Below are positions 27,062-36,058 of a stretch of 64,000 bases of DNA, in pieces (position 1 is the first letter of the stretch; each line of letters starts with the position of its first letter). Both the position numbers and the translations under genes were made by a program. The DNA is from Pseudomonas marginalis (GTDB taxonomy: Bacteria; Pseudomonadota; Gammaproteobacteria; Pseudomonadales; Pseudomonadaceae), in NCBI RefSeq assembly GCF_900105325.1, contig NZ_FNSU01000003.1:2294001-2358000 (forward strand), given 5' to 3'. Below the pieces are notes generated by a model. It had not been told where the DNA came from and made no database searches. It saw only the letters and a program-made list of their open reading frames with translations.

Positions 27062-27670
27062 TCAACTATGCACCGGCAAGGCCAACCCAAACAGTACAAA
27101 AAAACCACCGCAGACTTTATTGAATCGGCGCCCGGTGCGGGCCAGCCAGGGCCGGATGCGGTTGGCTGCGCTGGCCACCAGGTACTCAACGACGAATTCC
27201 ACCACGGCGTAGGTCAGCGCGATGGCAGCCGTCTGCGCGATGATGCTTCTATGCGGGTCCAGAAACGGTGGGATAAACGCGGTGAACAGCAGCAGTGCCT
27301 TGGGGTTTGAAATCGCCGAGACCAGCCCTTGGCGGAACAGCGACCAGCGCCGCAAGCTGATTGTGCCGCTGGCCTCAAGGCTGACGGGGGGCGCGCGCCA
27401 CAGGCCGAAACCGAGCCAGATCAGGTAGAGCCCGCCGGCCACCTTCAAGGCGGTGAACCCACTGGCCGATGCCTGGATCAGTGCCCCCAGGCCCAGCGCG
27501 CACAGCGTCAGCACCAGGGCAAAACCGAGCACGCCGCCGCTGATGGTGAACAGCGTCCGGCGACTGCCGTGCAGGGCCCCATGGGTCAGCACCAGTAATG
27601 CATTGGGCCCTGGTACCACGGCGATGCCGAAGCACGTCATCAGGTAGAGCAACCAGGTATCAAAGGGCAT
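27062..27670 (-). CDS. LysE/RhtB-family amino-acid exporter
   Basis: This 202-aa inner-membrane protein with six hydrophobic segments has the family motif VPGPNALLVLTHG near residue 20 and ISNPKALLLFTAFIPPF. The start MPFDTWLLYLM at 27670 has GGAG upstream. It exports amino acids or related metabolites. It is divergent from a LysR gene (113-base gap), as is common for this family. Confidence 0.92.
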   Translation of the reverse strand: MPFDTWLLYLMTCFGIAVVPGPNALLVLTHGALHGSRRTLFTISGGVLGFALVLTLCALGLGALIQASASGFTALKVAGGLYLIWLGFGLWRAPPVSLEASGTISLRRWSLFRQGLVSAISNPKALLLFTAFIPPFLDPHRSIIAQTAAIALTYAVVEFVVEYLVASAANRIRPWLARTGRRFNKVCGGFFVLFGLALPVHS

Positions 27671-27782
27671 GATCCACTCCAGCAGGTGGGTATTGAGGCC
27701 AGTATCTTGCGAGTGAAGAAAAGTCCTGAAAAGCGCATTATTCACGTTGCAGCCATTCGATTAACGAATAAAGGAAACCGCC

Positions 27783-28646
27783 ATGCCCTCCAGCGATTTG
27801 CAGATCGATTGGCTCAAGTGCTTCGTGGCGGTGGTAGACGCCGGTTCGCTGTCGGCTGCGGCCCATGAGGTCAATCGCTCGCAGTCCGCCGTCAGCATGC
27901 AGATGAAGAAGCTCGAAGCCGCCCTTGGACGCCCGCTGTTGAGCCGTGGCCCAAGGCATCTGCAACTCACCGATGACGGCCAGACGCTGCTCGGCTATGC
28001 CCGTCGCATGCTCGCACTGCACGCGGAAACCCAGGCGGCCTTTAACGGGGAAGCGATCACCGGGCGAATCCGCCTGGGCGTCGCGGAGGACTATGCGGCG
28101 AAATACCTCACGCCGCTGCTGAAGCGTTTTTCACCGCGCTACGCCGGTGTGGAAATAGAACTGACCTGCGAGCAGTCAACCACGCTGATCCCGCGTGTGC
28201 GCAGCGGCGATCTTGATCTTGCGCTGGTGTCCAGGGACTCGCCCCACAGCGGCACCTTTCTGTTCAAGGAACCCATGGTCTGGGTGGGCTCGCCCCAGTT
28301 CGAACTGTGGCGGCGCGACCCGCTGCCTATCGCCGTCTACGAAAGTGAAAGCCTGGCGCGGCGTTATGCGGTGCATTCACTGGCCCAGCAAGGGCGACAA
28401 TTCAAGGTGGTCTACAACAGTTCCAGCCTCGCCGGCCAGGTGGCCGCGGTGGAAGGTGGGCTGGCGATTGCCGCGATCACGCAGTGCACCGTGCAGCCAT
28501 CACTGCAGGTGTTGAGCAGCGAGCATGGCTTGGGAAGCATTGCGCCCATGGAGGTTTCGATTCTGCGTAGCCGAGCTTCTCGGGGGGCCAAGGCGGTTAA
28601 TAGCCTGCATGCGTTTATCATCAATGCGCTAAGAGTTCAGGTGTAG
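27783..28646 (+). CDS. LysR-family transcriptional regulator
   Basis: This 287-aa protein has an N-terminal HTH (WLKCFVAVVDAGSLSAAAHEVNRSQSAVS, about residues 10-38) and a LysR substrate domain with GRIRLGVAEDYAAKYL. It is divergent from the LysE-type exporter gene and likely controls it. The effector is probably the exported compound. Confidence 0.92.
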   Translation: MPSSDLQIDWLKCFVAVVDAGSLSAAAHEVNRSQSAVSMQMKKLEAALGRPLLSRGPRHLQLTDDGQTLLGYARRMLALHAETQAAFNGEAITGRIRLGVAEDYAAKYLTPLLKRFSPRYAGVEIELTCEQSTTLIPRVRSGDLDLALVSRDSPHSGTFLFKEPMVWVGSPQFELWRRDPLPIAVYESESLARRYAVHSLAQQGRQFKVVYNSSSLAGQVAAVEGGLAIAAITQCTVQPSLQVLSSEHGLGSIAPMEVSILRSRASRGAKAVNSLHAFIINALRVQV

Positions 28647-28687
28647 CTGGTTTAATACACACGCTGAACACCCACCTGGAGCCCTTT

Positions 28688-29059
28688 ATGCCAACCACCT
28701 CACGCGACAACGCCCGGCTTGAACGTCGCCTCATCGCCGCCCTCACCGACGCCTGCGAAACCGCCAAAGCCGAAATCCCCGGCTTCGACTGGCTGACCCA
28801 CACCGTCGACTACAGCGTCTTCCCCCAAAGCCTGCGGGTGATCTGGGTGTTCGACAGCCGCGCCAACAAGGAGCACGCCCTCTCGACAGGGGCAGACACA
28901 CGCATGCGTGAGCTGACCGCCGCCGCGCTCAACGACGCCGATGTACACGTCGCGCCCATGGAGCGCTGCGTACACTTCGACTCCGACGAAGAATGCCGCC
29001 TGCGCCATGACGGCGATTGGCGCGTACGCCTGGCCAAGGTGCATACGGCCAAGGTGTAA
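28688..29059 (+). CDS. conserved hypothetical protein
   Basis: This 123-aa soluble protein has the motifs PGFDWLTHTVDYSVFP and LRVIWVFDS and a cysteine-containing end. Homologues in gamma-proteobacteria are sometimes labelled Fis-family regulators, but I see no Fis-type HTH. Its function is unknown. It follows the LysR gene by 41 bases but need not be functionally linked. Confidence 0.7.
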   Translation: MPTTSRDNARLERRLIAALTDACETAKAEIPGFDWLTHTVDYSVFPQSLRVIWVFDSRANKEHALSTGADTRMRELTAAALNDADVHVAPMERCVHFDSDEECRLRHDGDWRVRLAKVHTAKV

Positions 29060-29137
29060 GTGCGCATCGTCACTCGTTGGGTTCATGGATAAAACTGTGG
29101 TATCGATGCACGTAGTCCAACACACCCAGGCCCCACC

Positions 29138-29569
29138 ATGACCCTCTCCGCCCAGTTCACCCCCTGGACCGCCCTGCTCGGCGGCGCCCTGATCGGTTTG
29201 TCCGCAGGCCTGTTCATCCTGCTCAACGGCCGCATCGCCGGGATCAGCGGCCTGCTCGGCAGCCTGCTCTCCAGGCGCGGCGAAGGACGTGGGGAGAAAC
29301 TGCTGTTTGTGCTCGGGCTGCTGGTCTCGCCCTGGATCTGGTCGTTGTTTGCCAAGCTGCCTGAGTCATCGTTCCAGGCCGGTGGCTACGCGCTGGTGCT
29401 GGCCGGGTTATTGGTCGGCATCGGCACGCGCTATGGCGCCGGTTGTACCAGTGGGCATGGCATCTGCGGGCTTTCGCGGTGGTCGCTGCGCTCGCTGGTA
29501 GCGGTCGGTTGTTTCATGGGCAGCGGGTTTGCCGGTGTCTACTTCATCCGCCACGGGCTGGGAGCCTGA
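29138..29569 (+). CDS. YeeE/YedE family transporter, first half
   Basis: This 143-aa membrane protein has four or so hydrophobic segments and the conserved GIGTRYGAGCTSGHGICGLSR-type cysteine motif (about residues 90-110). YeeE/YedE proteins carry sulphur compounds such as thiosulphate. Here the transporter is split into two small genes, this one and the next, with a 2-base gap. Confidence 0.9.
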   Translation: MTLSAQFTPWTALLGGALIGLSAGLFILLNGRIAGISGLLGSLLSRRGEGRGEKLLFVLGLLVSPWIWSLFAKLPESSFQAGGYALVLAGLLVGIGTRYGAGCTSGHGICGLSRWSLRSLVAVGCFMGSGFAGVYFIRHGLGA

Positions 29570-29571
29570 GC

Positions 29572-29991
29572 ATGCGCAAATTCATGGCATTGATGGCCGG
29601 TCTGATCTTCGGCCTGGGACTGCATCTCAGCGGCATGACCAACCCGGAGAAGGTGCTCGCGTTCCTCGATCTCGCCGGCGATTGGGACCCTTCATTGGCC
29701 CTGGTCATGCTCGGCGCCCTGGTGGTGAGCAGCGTGCCCTTTTACGTCGTAAGGCATCGTCAGGTTTCGCTGCTGGGCGCACCGATCCAGATGCCGACGC
29801 AACGCACCCTCGACCGCCGCCTCGTGCTGGGCAGCCTGGTGTTCGGCATGGGGTGGGCGATTGCGGGGTTGTGCCCCGGACCGGCAGTGGCATTGCTGTT
29901 GACGGGGCAATGGCAGGTGCTGGTGTTCACGCTGGCGATGGTGACGGGCATGCTGGTTTTTGCGGGGATTGAATCGCGCAGGCGGGGTTGA
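29572..29991 (+). CDS. YeeE/YedE family transporter, second half (DUF6691)
   Basis: This 139-aa membrane protein complements the preceding gene. It has the motifs GLHLSGMTNPEKVLAFLD (residues ~16-33) and GWAIAGLCPGPAVALL with the conserved cysteine. The pair probably forms one sulphur-compound channel. A single-chain relative is encoded at the right end of the window. Confidence 0.9.
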   Translation: MRKFMALMAGLIFGLGLHLSGMTNPEKVLAFLDLAGDWDPSLALVMLGALVVSSVPFYVVRHRQVSLLGAPIQMPTQRTLDRRLVLGSLVFGMGWAIAGLCPGPAVALLLTGQWQVLVFTLAMVTGMLVFAGIESRRRG

Positions 29992-30029
29992 ACCGCCTGC
30001 ACGGCTTCATTTTTACCCCACACAGTAGG

Positions 30030-30752
30030 TCAGGCCTGCGTACTGAACCGCTGCACTCCACGCCGCTCAAACATCGCCGCTTCCGTCTGTTGCGTCGCCA
30101 GTTCGCCTTTGGAGGCCAGTTGATTAATAAAAATCCGATCCCTGGACCCTTTGAAGTCAGACGGGTCGAAGTCTCTTAAGAGCGGCGCCAGATCAATGGT
30201 CTTGGCGAAGTTTTCGTTAGTCAGGCTGTAAAACCCCAAGCCCGACCAGACAGAATCGGCGTCCACCGTGTCGATGGCGGCATTGCGGTAGGCAATGGCT
30301 GCGGTTTTCAGGCCCAGGGATCGGTTGAGCAAATCCGTCAGCCGCTGGGTATCCGAGCTGCTGAGCTGGCCGGCCGAATCCAGCACTTTCAGGCGGCCAT
30401 CGGCTTCGACGGTGAAGCCGTATTTTTTGCCGGCCAAGTCGGGAGCGGTGGTCGACAGCGCTGACTCGAATGCCTTGAAGGATGCCTTCAGCGTATTGAG
30501 CGCGCCGGTGGAAATTTCGACGAGCCGAGGGTGGTCTGGCGACTGGGTCCGACCGACCCAGACGTCGACCACCTCCGGCGGTTCCACCGTGGTGCCTGCT
30601 GATCCACTGGGATGGTAGACGGCCGCCGGGGCGGCGTTTGCCAACACTTCCTTCGCGGCATCTGTCAGAGGCTGGGCCACGAGCTTCTGGTCGGAAGGTG
30701 TAAGGCTGGTGTTGGCCGGCGGGAGATAGGCAGCGCTGACGGAAAGAGCCAT
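30030..30752 (-). CDS. hypothetical protein
   Basis: This 240-aa soluble protein has no signal peptide. It is alanine-, serine- and threonine-rich at the N-terminus with a helical C-terminal half. I recognise no domain. Base composition matches the host, so it is not obviously foreign. It is convergent with the YeeE/YedE pair and divergent from the cupin gene. Confidence 0.65.
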   Translation of the reverse strand: MALSVSAAYLPPANTSLTPSDQKLVAQPLTDAAKEVLANAAPAAVYHPSGSAGTTVEPPEVVDVWVGRTQSPDHPRLVEISTGALNTLKASFKAFESALSTTAPDLAGKKYGFTVEADGRLKVLDSAGQLSSSDTQRLTDLLNRSLGLKTAAIAYRNAAIDTVDADSVWSGLGFYSLTNENFAKTIDLAPLLRDFDPSDFKGSRDRIFINQLASKGELATQQTEAAMFERRGVQRFSTQA

Positions 30753-30894
30753 TTAATCGGTCCATGATTGGCGGGTTCATACAGGTTATCGACGGAAATC
30801 GGCCGAGCTTTAGACGACCAACCTGCAGGATCGTACAAGCCAGGCGCTCCGCGGTCTCGATAGTCTGGCCGTCTTACCTACCAGAGGATGGATC

Positions 30895-31275
30895 ATGGCT
30901 ACGTCACAGCACTCGGCACAACCGGTAAACCTCGCGCAAAAGGCATCGCTCATCGACGCGCAGTGGAGCCCCAGGGTCGTCGCCGAAATGAACGACTACC
31001 AGTTCAAGGTGGTGCGCATCGAAGGGGAGTTCATCTGGCACTCGCACCCGGAAACCGACGAAGCGTTCCTGGTGCTCGAAGGGACGCTGCGTATCGATCT
31101 ACCGGAAGGCCCGGTGTATGTGGCGGCGGGCGAGCTGTATGTGGTCCCGCGTGGCGTTGAACATCGGACCGCCGCCGAAGGTGAGGCGAAGCTGATGATG
31201 ATTGAGCCTCGGGGCATTTTGAATACCGGCCATGAAGGCGGTGAACGTACGGCCATGAATGATCTGTGGATCTGA
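30895..31275 (+). CDS. cupin-domain protein
   Basis: This 126-aa single cupin has motif 1 FIWHSHPETDEAFLVLEG (histidines and glutamate for metal, about residues 49-66) and motif 2 ELYVVPRGVEHRT. It could be a small isomerase or metal-dependent binding protein; the substrate is unknown. Confidence 0.88.
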   Translation: MATSQHSAQPVNLAQKASLIDAQWSPRVVAEMNDYQFKVVRIEGEFIWHSHPETDEAFLVLEGTLRIDLPEGPVYVAAGELYVVPRGVEHRTAAEGEAKLMMIEPRGILNTGHEGGERTAMNDLWI

Positions 31276-31437
31276 AAAGTGGCGCGGGTGAACCCATAGC
31301 CTTACAGAGTGAGGCTTTTGTAGTGAGCGGTGGCAGCCGTCAAAGGTGTGTAGATACTCTCCGTCATTGAACCGAGCCTTTAGCGGGTAATTTCTGGATA
31401 ATGCCCAGCTCCCGCTCCCGATACGGACATCCCCTCG

Positions 31438-32694
31438 ATGAAGTTGCCCACCGCCGCCCTCCTCCTCGCCTCTGCGCTGCTGCCTTCCATCGCCCACGCC
31501 GACGACGCCGCGCTGACCGACACGCTCAAGGCCTTCACCCGCTGCGACGCGACGTTCTTCAGCCGCCTGAACAGCCACCGCGACGCCTGGCAGCCCTACG
31601 CACCGCTCAAGCAGGACAAAGACTTCGCGTGGATCGCGGTAGTCAACCGCGCGGACCGCAAGGCCAACGCGGTGCCGGTCAGCACGCCGCCCATCGCCGG
31701 CTTGAAGCTGTTGTCGTACGCCGACGAGGCCACCGACCTCGGCAACCTGGGGCTCTACTATTACTGGGGCTTTGTTGTGCAAGGCACTATCGACGAGGTT
31801 GCCCAACGCCTTGCCCCGCTGCTCGACCAACCTGCTCGCCTGCAAAAGGGCGACGGCGCCTACATCCGCAGCGAGCTCAAGGTCGGCGACCGCTGGCAGG
31901 CCATCAAGCCACGGCCCGGCGTCGCGCCGGGCACACGCGAAGTCGAGCGCGTGCTGCTGGTAGAACCGGAGGGCAGCGACGGCACGCAATCGCGCATCAG
32001 TTGTTCGTTGCAGGGCGGTGTCGATGCGGCGCTGCTGGCCTGGTCGCGTCCGGACATCCAACCGGTTGACTACCCGCGCACCGTCGTAGAACCAAGCATC
32101 AACGACGTCGCCGTCCCCGCCAGCGTGCTCCAGCGCCTCGACTCGGCCCTGCTGCAGCCGAAGTTCAAGACGTTGAGCTACACGTACCTGTCGAAAAAAA
32201 GCGATGGCAGCAACGACACCCCCACCTCGGTGACCTTCACGGCGGTGGGTGGCTTGCTGAACAAGAACGAGATCTACAGCGACACCTTCCATGTCGAGCG
32301 CCTGGTGCAGGCGGACCTGATCCAGTTGAAGTCGAAGATGAACGGCGTGGGCGACGGCCAGGTGCTGCTGACCCGCGAAGCCGAGCTGAGTATTCCGAGC
32401 AGTTGGACGCCTGGCCAGACGCTGAGCGCCAACCTGCACATGGCGAACGTGCCCGGCAAACCGACCGATACCCCGCTCGAGACCTCCGTGAGCTGCAAGG
32501 TCGGCCAGCGCTTCCCGGCCCGACAGGTGTTTGCCTCGTTGACCGGCGACGCCATCAAGCTGGAGTGCGAGCAAGGCGACTACAAGACCTCGCGCGCGTT
32601 TATCGAAGACCTGGGCATTGCCCTGACGCTGGCAACGACCTCGAGCAAAATGCGCTCGGCGTATGAATACACGGCGTTCGAGGTGGTGCGTTGA
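31438..32694 (+). CDS. exported protein, longer paralogue of the 26.0-kb gene
   Basis: This 418-aa protein has signal peptide MKLPTAALLLASALLPSIAHA. Residues ~25-205 align block by block with the 26051-26716 product. Residues ~210-418 are an extra module containing four cysteines (VSCKVGQRFPARQVF, IKLECEQGDYKT), consistent with a periplasmic beta-rich domain. The function is unknown. Confidence 0.78.
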   Translation: MKLPTAALLLASALLPSIAHADDAALTDTLKAFTRCDATFFSRLNSHRDAWQPYAPLKQDKDFAWIAVVNRADRKANAVPVSTPPIAGLKLLSYADEATDLGNLGLYYYWGFVVQGTIDEVAQRLAPLLDQPARLQKGDGAYIRSELKVGDRWQAIKPRPGVAPGTREVERVLLVEPEGSDGTQSRISCSLQGGVDAALLAWSRPDIQPVDYPRTVVEPSINDVAVPASVLQRLDSALLQPKFKTLSYTYLSKKSDGSNDTPTSVTFTAVGGLLNKNEIYSDTFHVERLVQADLIQLKSKMNGVGDGQVLLTREAELSIPSSWTPGQTLSANLHMANVPGKPTDTPLETSVSCKVGQRFPARQVFASLTGDAIKLECEQGDYKTSRAFIEDLGIALTLATTSSKMRSAYEYTAFEVVR

Positions 32695-32793
32695 TCGAAG
32701 GGGCGTTTGCCAAGCAAACATCCCGCTGATTCAGGGCACTCTACGTTGTCGCAGCAGTCTGTTCCTACACACCCCATGCCCCGCGGAGTTCCC

Positions 32794-33420
32794 ATGATCA
32801 TTGTCCATCACCTCAACAACTCACGTTCGCAGCGCATTCTGTGGCTGCTGGAAGAGCTTGGCCTGCCGTACGAGATCAAGCGCTACCAGCGCGACCCGAA
32901 AACCAACCTTGCGCCGCCGGAGCTCAAGGCGATCAATGCGCTGGGTAAATCCCCGGTGATCGAAGACGGCGCCAACGTGGTGATCGAGTCCGGCGCCATC
33001 GTCGATTACCTGATCCGCCGCCATGGCGACGGTCGCCTGCAGCCGGACCCGGCCACGGCCGCCTACGACCAGTACGTGCAATGGCTGCACTTCGCCGAAG
33101 GCTCGGCCATGCTGCCGCTGATGCTTAACCTGTACGTCGGGCGCCTGGGCGATGCCGGTGCACCGCTGCATCCGCGTATCGAATCGGAAGTGGCCAATTA
33201 CCTCGGTTACCTCAACGAGGCGCTGGCACATACGCCGTATCTGCTGGGGGATGACGTGAGCGGCGCGGACATCCAGATGAGCTTTATCGGCGAAATCGCC
33301 AAGGCCCAGGGCAAGCTGGCGGCGTACCCGCACCTGGCGGCGTGGGTACAGCGGTTCCAGGCTCGCCCGGCTTACCGCCAGGCGCTGGAACAGGGTGGGG
33401 AGTATGCGTTTGCCAAGTGA
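32794..33420 (+). CDS. glutathione S-transferase family protein
   Basis: This 208-aa GST begins MIIVHHLNNSRSQRILWLLEELGLPYEIK (thioredoxin-like half with the catalytic region SRSQR) and contains KSPVIEDG for glutathione backbone binding. The C-terminal half is all helical (ADIQMSF). The start at 32794 has GGAG upstream. It is a cytoplasmic detoxifying enzyme with unknown substrate. Confidence 0.92.
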   Translation: MIIVHHLNNSRSQRILWLLEELGLPYEIKRYQRDPKTNLAPPELKAINALGKSPVIEDGANVVIESGAIVDYLIRRHGDGRLQPDPATAAYDQYVQWLHFAEGSAMLPLMLNLYVGRLGDAGAPLHPRIESEVANYLGYLNEALAHTPYLLGDDVSGADIQMSFIGEIAKAQGKLAAYPHLAAWVQRFQARPAYRQALEQGGEYAFAK

Positions 33421-33449
33421 GTAGCTTGCCCTCGACCGCGTGACAGAGG

Positions 33450-35189
33450 CTAAGGCGCCGCCATCTGCCACAGCGAAGCGCCCACGCCGGTGATGCTCTC
33501 CCCCGCAATCAACCCCGCCGCTGCGGTAATCGCAAACCGCTCGGTGAGGCTCGGCCAGCGGCAGCTCACCAGCCAGGTGAGCACCGCACCCAGGGCCATC
33601 ATCAGCGACACCGAAGCTGGCAGCACAAACGCCAGCCCCAACGCGGCGGCACTGGGCAAGTAGCGGGCGCGATGGGCGGGCAACAGGCTGTCGAGCACGC
33701 CCAGCAACACCCCGGCCAGCCCTGCGATACCGATCGCCCAGCGAATGCTCGCCGACAATGAATCCAGCCCATGGGTAAGGGTTTGCGCCACGGCTTTCCA
33801 GGTTGCGACCGCCGGCGCCGGCCACTCCTCGGTGAGCAGCATCGATTGCGGATCAGGAATCAGCGCCAGGTACGCAAACACCCCGACGATGCTGCCAATG
33901 AAAATCCCCAGGATCTGGGCGATGACTTGCTTGTGCGGCGTGGCACCAATGGCCTTGCCGACCTTGAAGTCGTTCATCAGGTCGGTGCACTGCCCCGCCG
34001 AGCCGCCGGCGGTGTTGGCGCTCATCAGGTTGATCGGCACCTGCCCCGGCGCGACGATGCCGAAGCTCAGCTGGGACAACTGCCCGATGGCGCCAATCGG
34101 CGGAATACCGGTGGCGCCCACCACGCGGGCGGCGACGGCGGCCAGGCAGATCGCCAGGGGAATGGTCAGCAACGCCATCCACAGGTTGATGCCGAACAAC
34201 AGCGCCTGCAGGCTCACCACCAATACGATCGACAGCACAAAACCAGCGGCCGGCCCGGGTTTGGGTACGCTCCAGGCTTGCCCGCCGGCGGACTTGGTCG
34301 AGGTGTATAACGCCCACAGACGAATCGTCAGCGACGCCAAGGTTGAGCACACCATCAGGCTCACTCCCGGCCACAGCAACCACTCCACCAACGCCGCAAA
34401 TTGCGGGCCGCGGCTGCCGGCCGGCAAGGTCACCAGGCCTTGCGCCAGCAACCACGGGCCCAGGCCGCCCCAGGCGAGCAAGGCGCCGAGCAGCAGGGTC
34501 AGGCCGACGCGAATGCCGATAATGCCGCCAAACCCCAGCAGCAACAGCGAGGGGTCGGCGGTGAAGGTCAGGCGCTCCAGCTGGGCGGATGGCGACCAAC
34601 GCGGGAAGGCCCACACAAAGGTGTCCACCCACTTCACCAGCCCGGACAGCAACGCCGCGCTGAGCAGCACCTTCAAACGCGTCGCCGCTTCGCGCCCATG
34701 GTTGTAGATATGCAGCAGGGTTTCCAGGGTGGCCATGCCTTCGGGAAATTTCAGCGCCTTGTCATTGAGCAACGAAGGCCGCAGGTACCAGGCGATCCAG
34801 ATGCCCAGGAAACTCACCGAGAACACCCAGGCGATCATCGGCAGCGCGTCCAACTGGTTGCCGGTCAGCAGGGTATAGGCCGGGATCGGCGCCACCAGCC
34901 CACCGGAAATGATCGAAGCAGCGGCCGAGGCGACGGTCTGGTTGATATTGCTTTCATGCAGCGTCCACGGCAGCTGCTCCGACGACCGCTTCGCCAGGCC
35001 CTGCCAGATCGCATACCCCACCAGCAGGGCAATGATCGACATGTTGAACGACCAGCCGATCTTCAACCCGGCGTACACGTTCGAAGGGGTCAGCAGGATA
35101 CCGAGCAACGTGCCGGTGATGACCGCGCGCAGGCTCAGTTCGCGTTCGACGGGGGGATGAAGGGGGACCGTTGATGAGGTGGCATGCAT
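33450..35189 (-). CDS. OPT-family oligopeptide transporter
   Basis: This 579-aa inner-membrane protein has about fourteen hydrophobic segments. It has LGILLTPSNVYAGLKIGWSFNMS near the N-terminus and the NINQTVASAAASI region typical of bacterial OPT proteins. It likely imports peptides or metal chelates. The start MHATSSTVPLHPP has AAGGAA upstream. No peptidase gene is adjacent. Confidence 0.9.
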   Translation of the reverse strand: MHATSSTVPLHPPVERELSLRAVITGTLLGILLTPSNVYAGLKIGWSFNMSIIALLVGYAIWQGLAKRSSEQLPWTLHESNINQTVASAAASIISGGLVAPIPAYTLLTGNQLDALPMIAWVFSVSFLGIWIAWYLRPSLLNDKALKFPEGMATLETLLHIYNHGREAATRLKVLLSAALLSGLVKWVDTFVWAFPRWSPSAQLERLTFTADPSLLLLGFGGIIGIRVGLTLLLGALLAWGGLGPWLLAQGLVTLPAGSRGPQFAALVEWLLWPGVSLMVCSTLASLTIRLWALYTSTKSAGGQAWSVPKPGPAAGFVLSIVLVVSLQALLFGINLWMALLTIPLAICLAAVAARVVGATGIPPIGAIGQLSQLSFGIVAPGQVPINLMSANTAGGSAGQCTDLMNDFKVGKAIGATPHKQVIAQILGIFIGSIVGVFAYLALIPDPQSMLLTEEWPAPAVATWKAVAQTLTHGLDSLSASIRWAIGIAGLAGVLLGVLDSLLPAHRARYLPSAAALGLAFVLPASVSLMMALGAVLTWLVSCRWPSLTERFAITAAAGLIAGESITGVGASLWQMAAP

Positions 35190-35320
35190 GCGGATTCCTT
35201 TCGGCTGGGGAACAGGGCGACATAACAAGTGAGCCCCTCAAGGCCTGAAGGTTCCTGTGCGGCAAGCGGGCGCCTTTTTGTGATGAGCGGGCTTCAACCA
35301 CTACACCATCAATTACTCAA

Positions 35321-35779
35321 TCAGAGCCATGCAGCATCCCATAACGAATAATCCCCTACCTGCGCCACCAACCCGGCCCGCAAGGGGTTGGCAATGACGT
35401 AGCGAGCCATCTTGCGAACATCATCCTCCGCACGGACAGCCCTATCGTGATAACCGGGTTGCCAGACACGCTCCTTGCTTTGACGACGCCGGTTGATGGT
35501 CAGCGTGCTACGCGACTTCATACGCCGCACCACGTCGGGCAACGTCTTCTGCTTCAGATCAAACAACCAGTGAATGTGGTCAGGCATGATGACCCAGGCC
35601 AGAGAGTCGACCAATCCCAGCTCATGAACCTGCCGGAATTCGGCCACCAACAGACGACCCAGATAAAGGTCGGTGAATAGGCGCTGACGGTGATGCACGA
35701 CAACGGTAATGAGGTAACTGCGTCCGTATTCAGAGTAACGACCGTGACGCAGGCGATGGGATTGGGGTGTGGGGCGCAT
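35321..35779 (-). mobile_element. REP-associated tyrosine transposase (RAYT)
   Basis: This 152-aa Y1-HUH transposase has HIH at residues 68-70 in VIMPDHIHWLF and catalytic tyrosine Y127 in ARYVIANPLRAGLV. The start MRPTPQSHRLRHGRYSEYG has AGGAG upstream. REP units of the GGGG(C)CGCTTCG / GCCCGCTCACCACA type follow within 110-280 bases, the usual arrangement of a RAYT with the REPs it mobilises. The same REP type occurs at 2.0-2.36, 19.9 and 36.0 kb. It is intact and so may be active. Confidence 0.92.
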
Positions 35780-35889
35780 TCCGATGCTCCTGGGGACCGT
35801 CCTGAAGAGCATTAACACTAGCGCGCCGTAGCTGGCGAGCCAGTGTCATCGGGTGACTGAATGTATCCAGCCTGGAGTGACCTGGCTTT

Positions 35890-36058
35890 TGTGGTGAGCG
35901 GGCTTGCCCCGCGCCGGGCGGCGAAGCGGCCCCAAAAGCTGTTATCAGGATTTACCTGGAAAAACGCGGTGTTCTTGATGGGGCCGCTTCGCGGTCCGGC
36001 GCGGGGCAAGCCCGCTCACCACAGAAGCCCGCTCACCACAAGAAGTCCGCTCACTACT
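35890..36058. repeat. inverted REP pair (REPIN) beside the RAYT gene
   Basis: A reverse REP (TGTGGTGAGCGGGCTTGCCC...) and a forward REP (GGGGCCGCTTCGCGGTCC ... GCCCGCTCACCACAG) face each other, with two shorter extra tails CCGCTCACCACA and CCGCTCACTAC after them. This fills most of the gap to the next gene. Confidence 0.85.
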
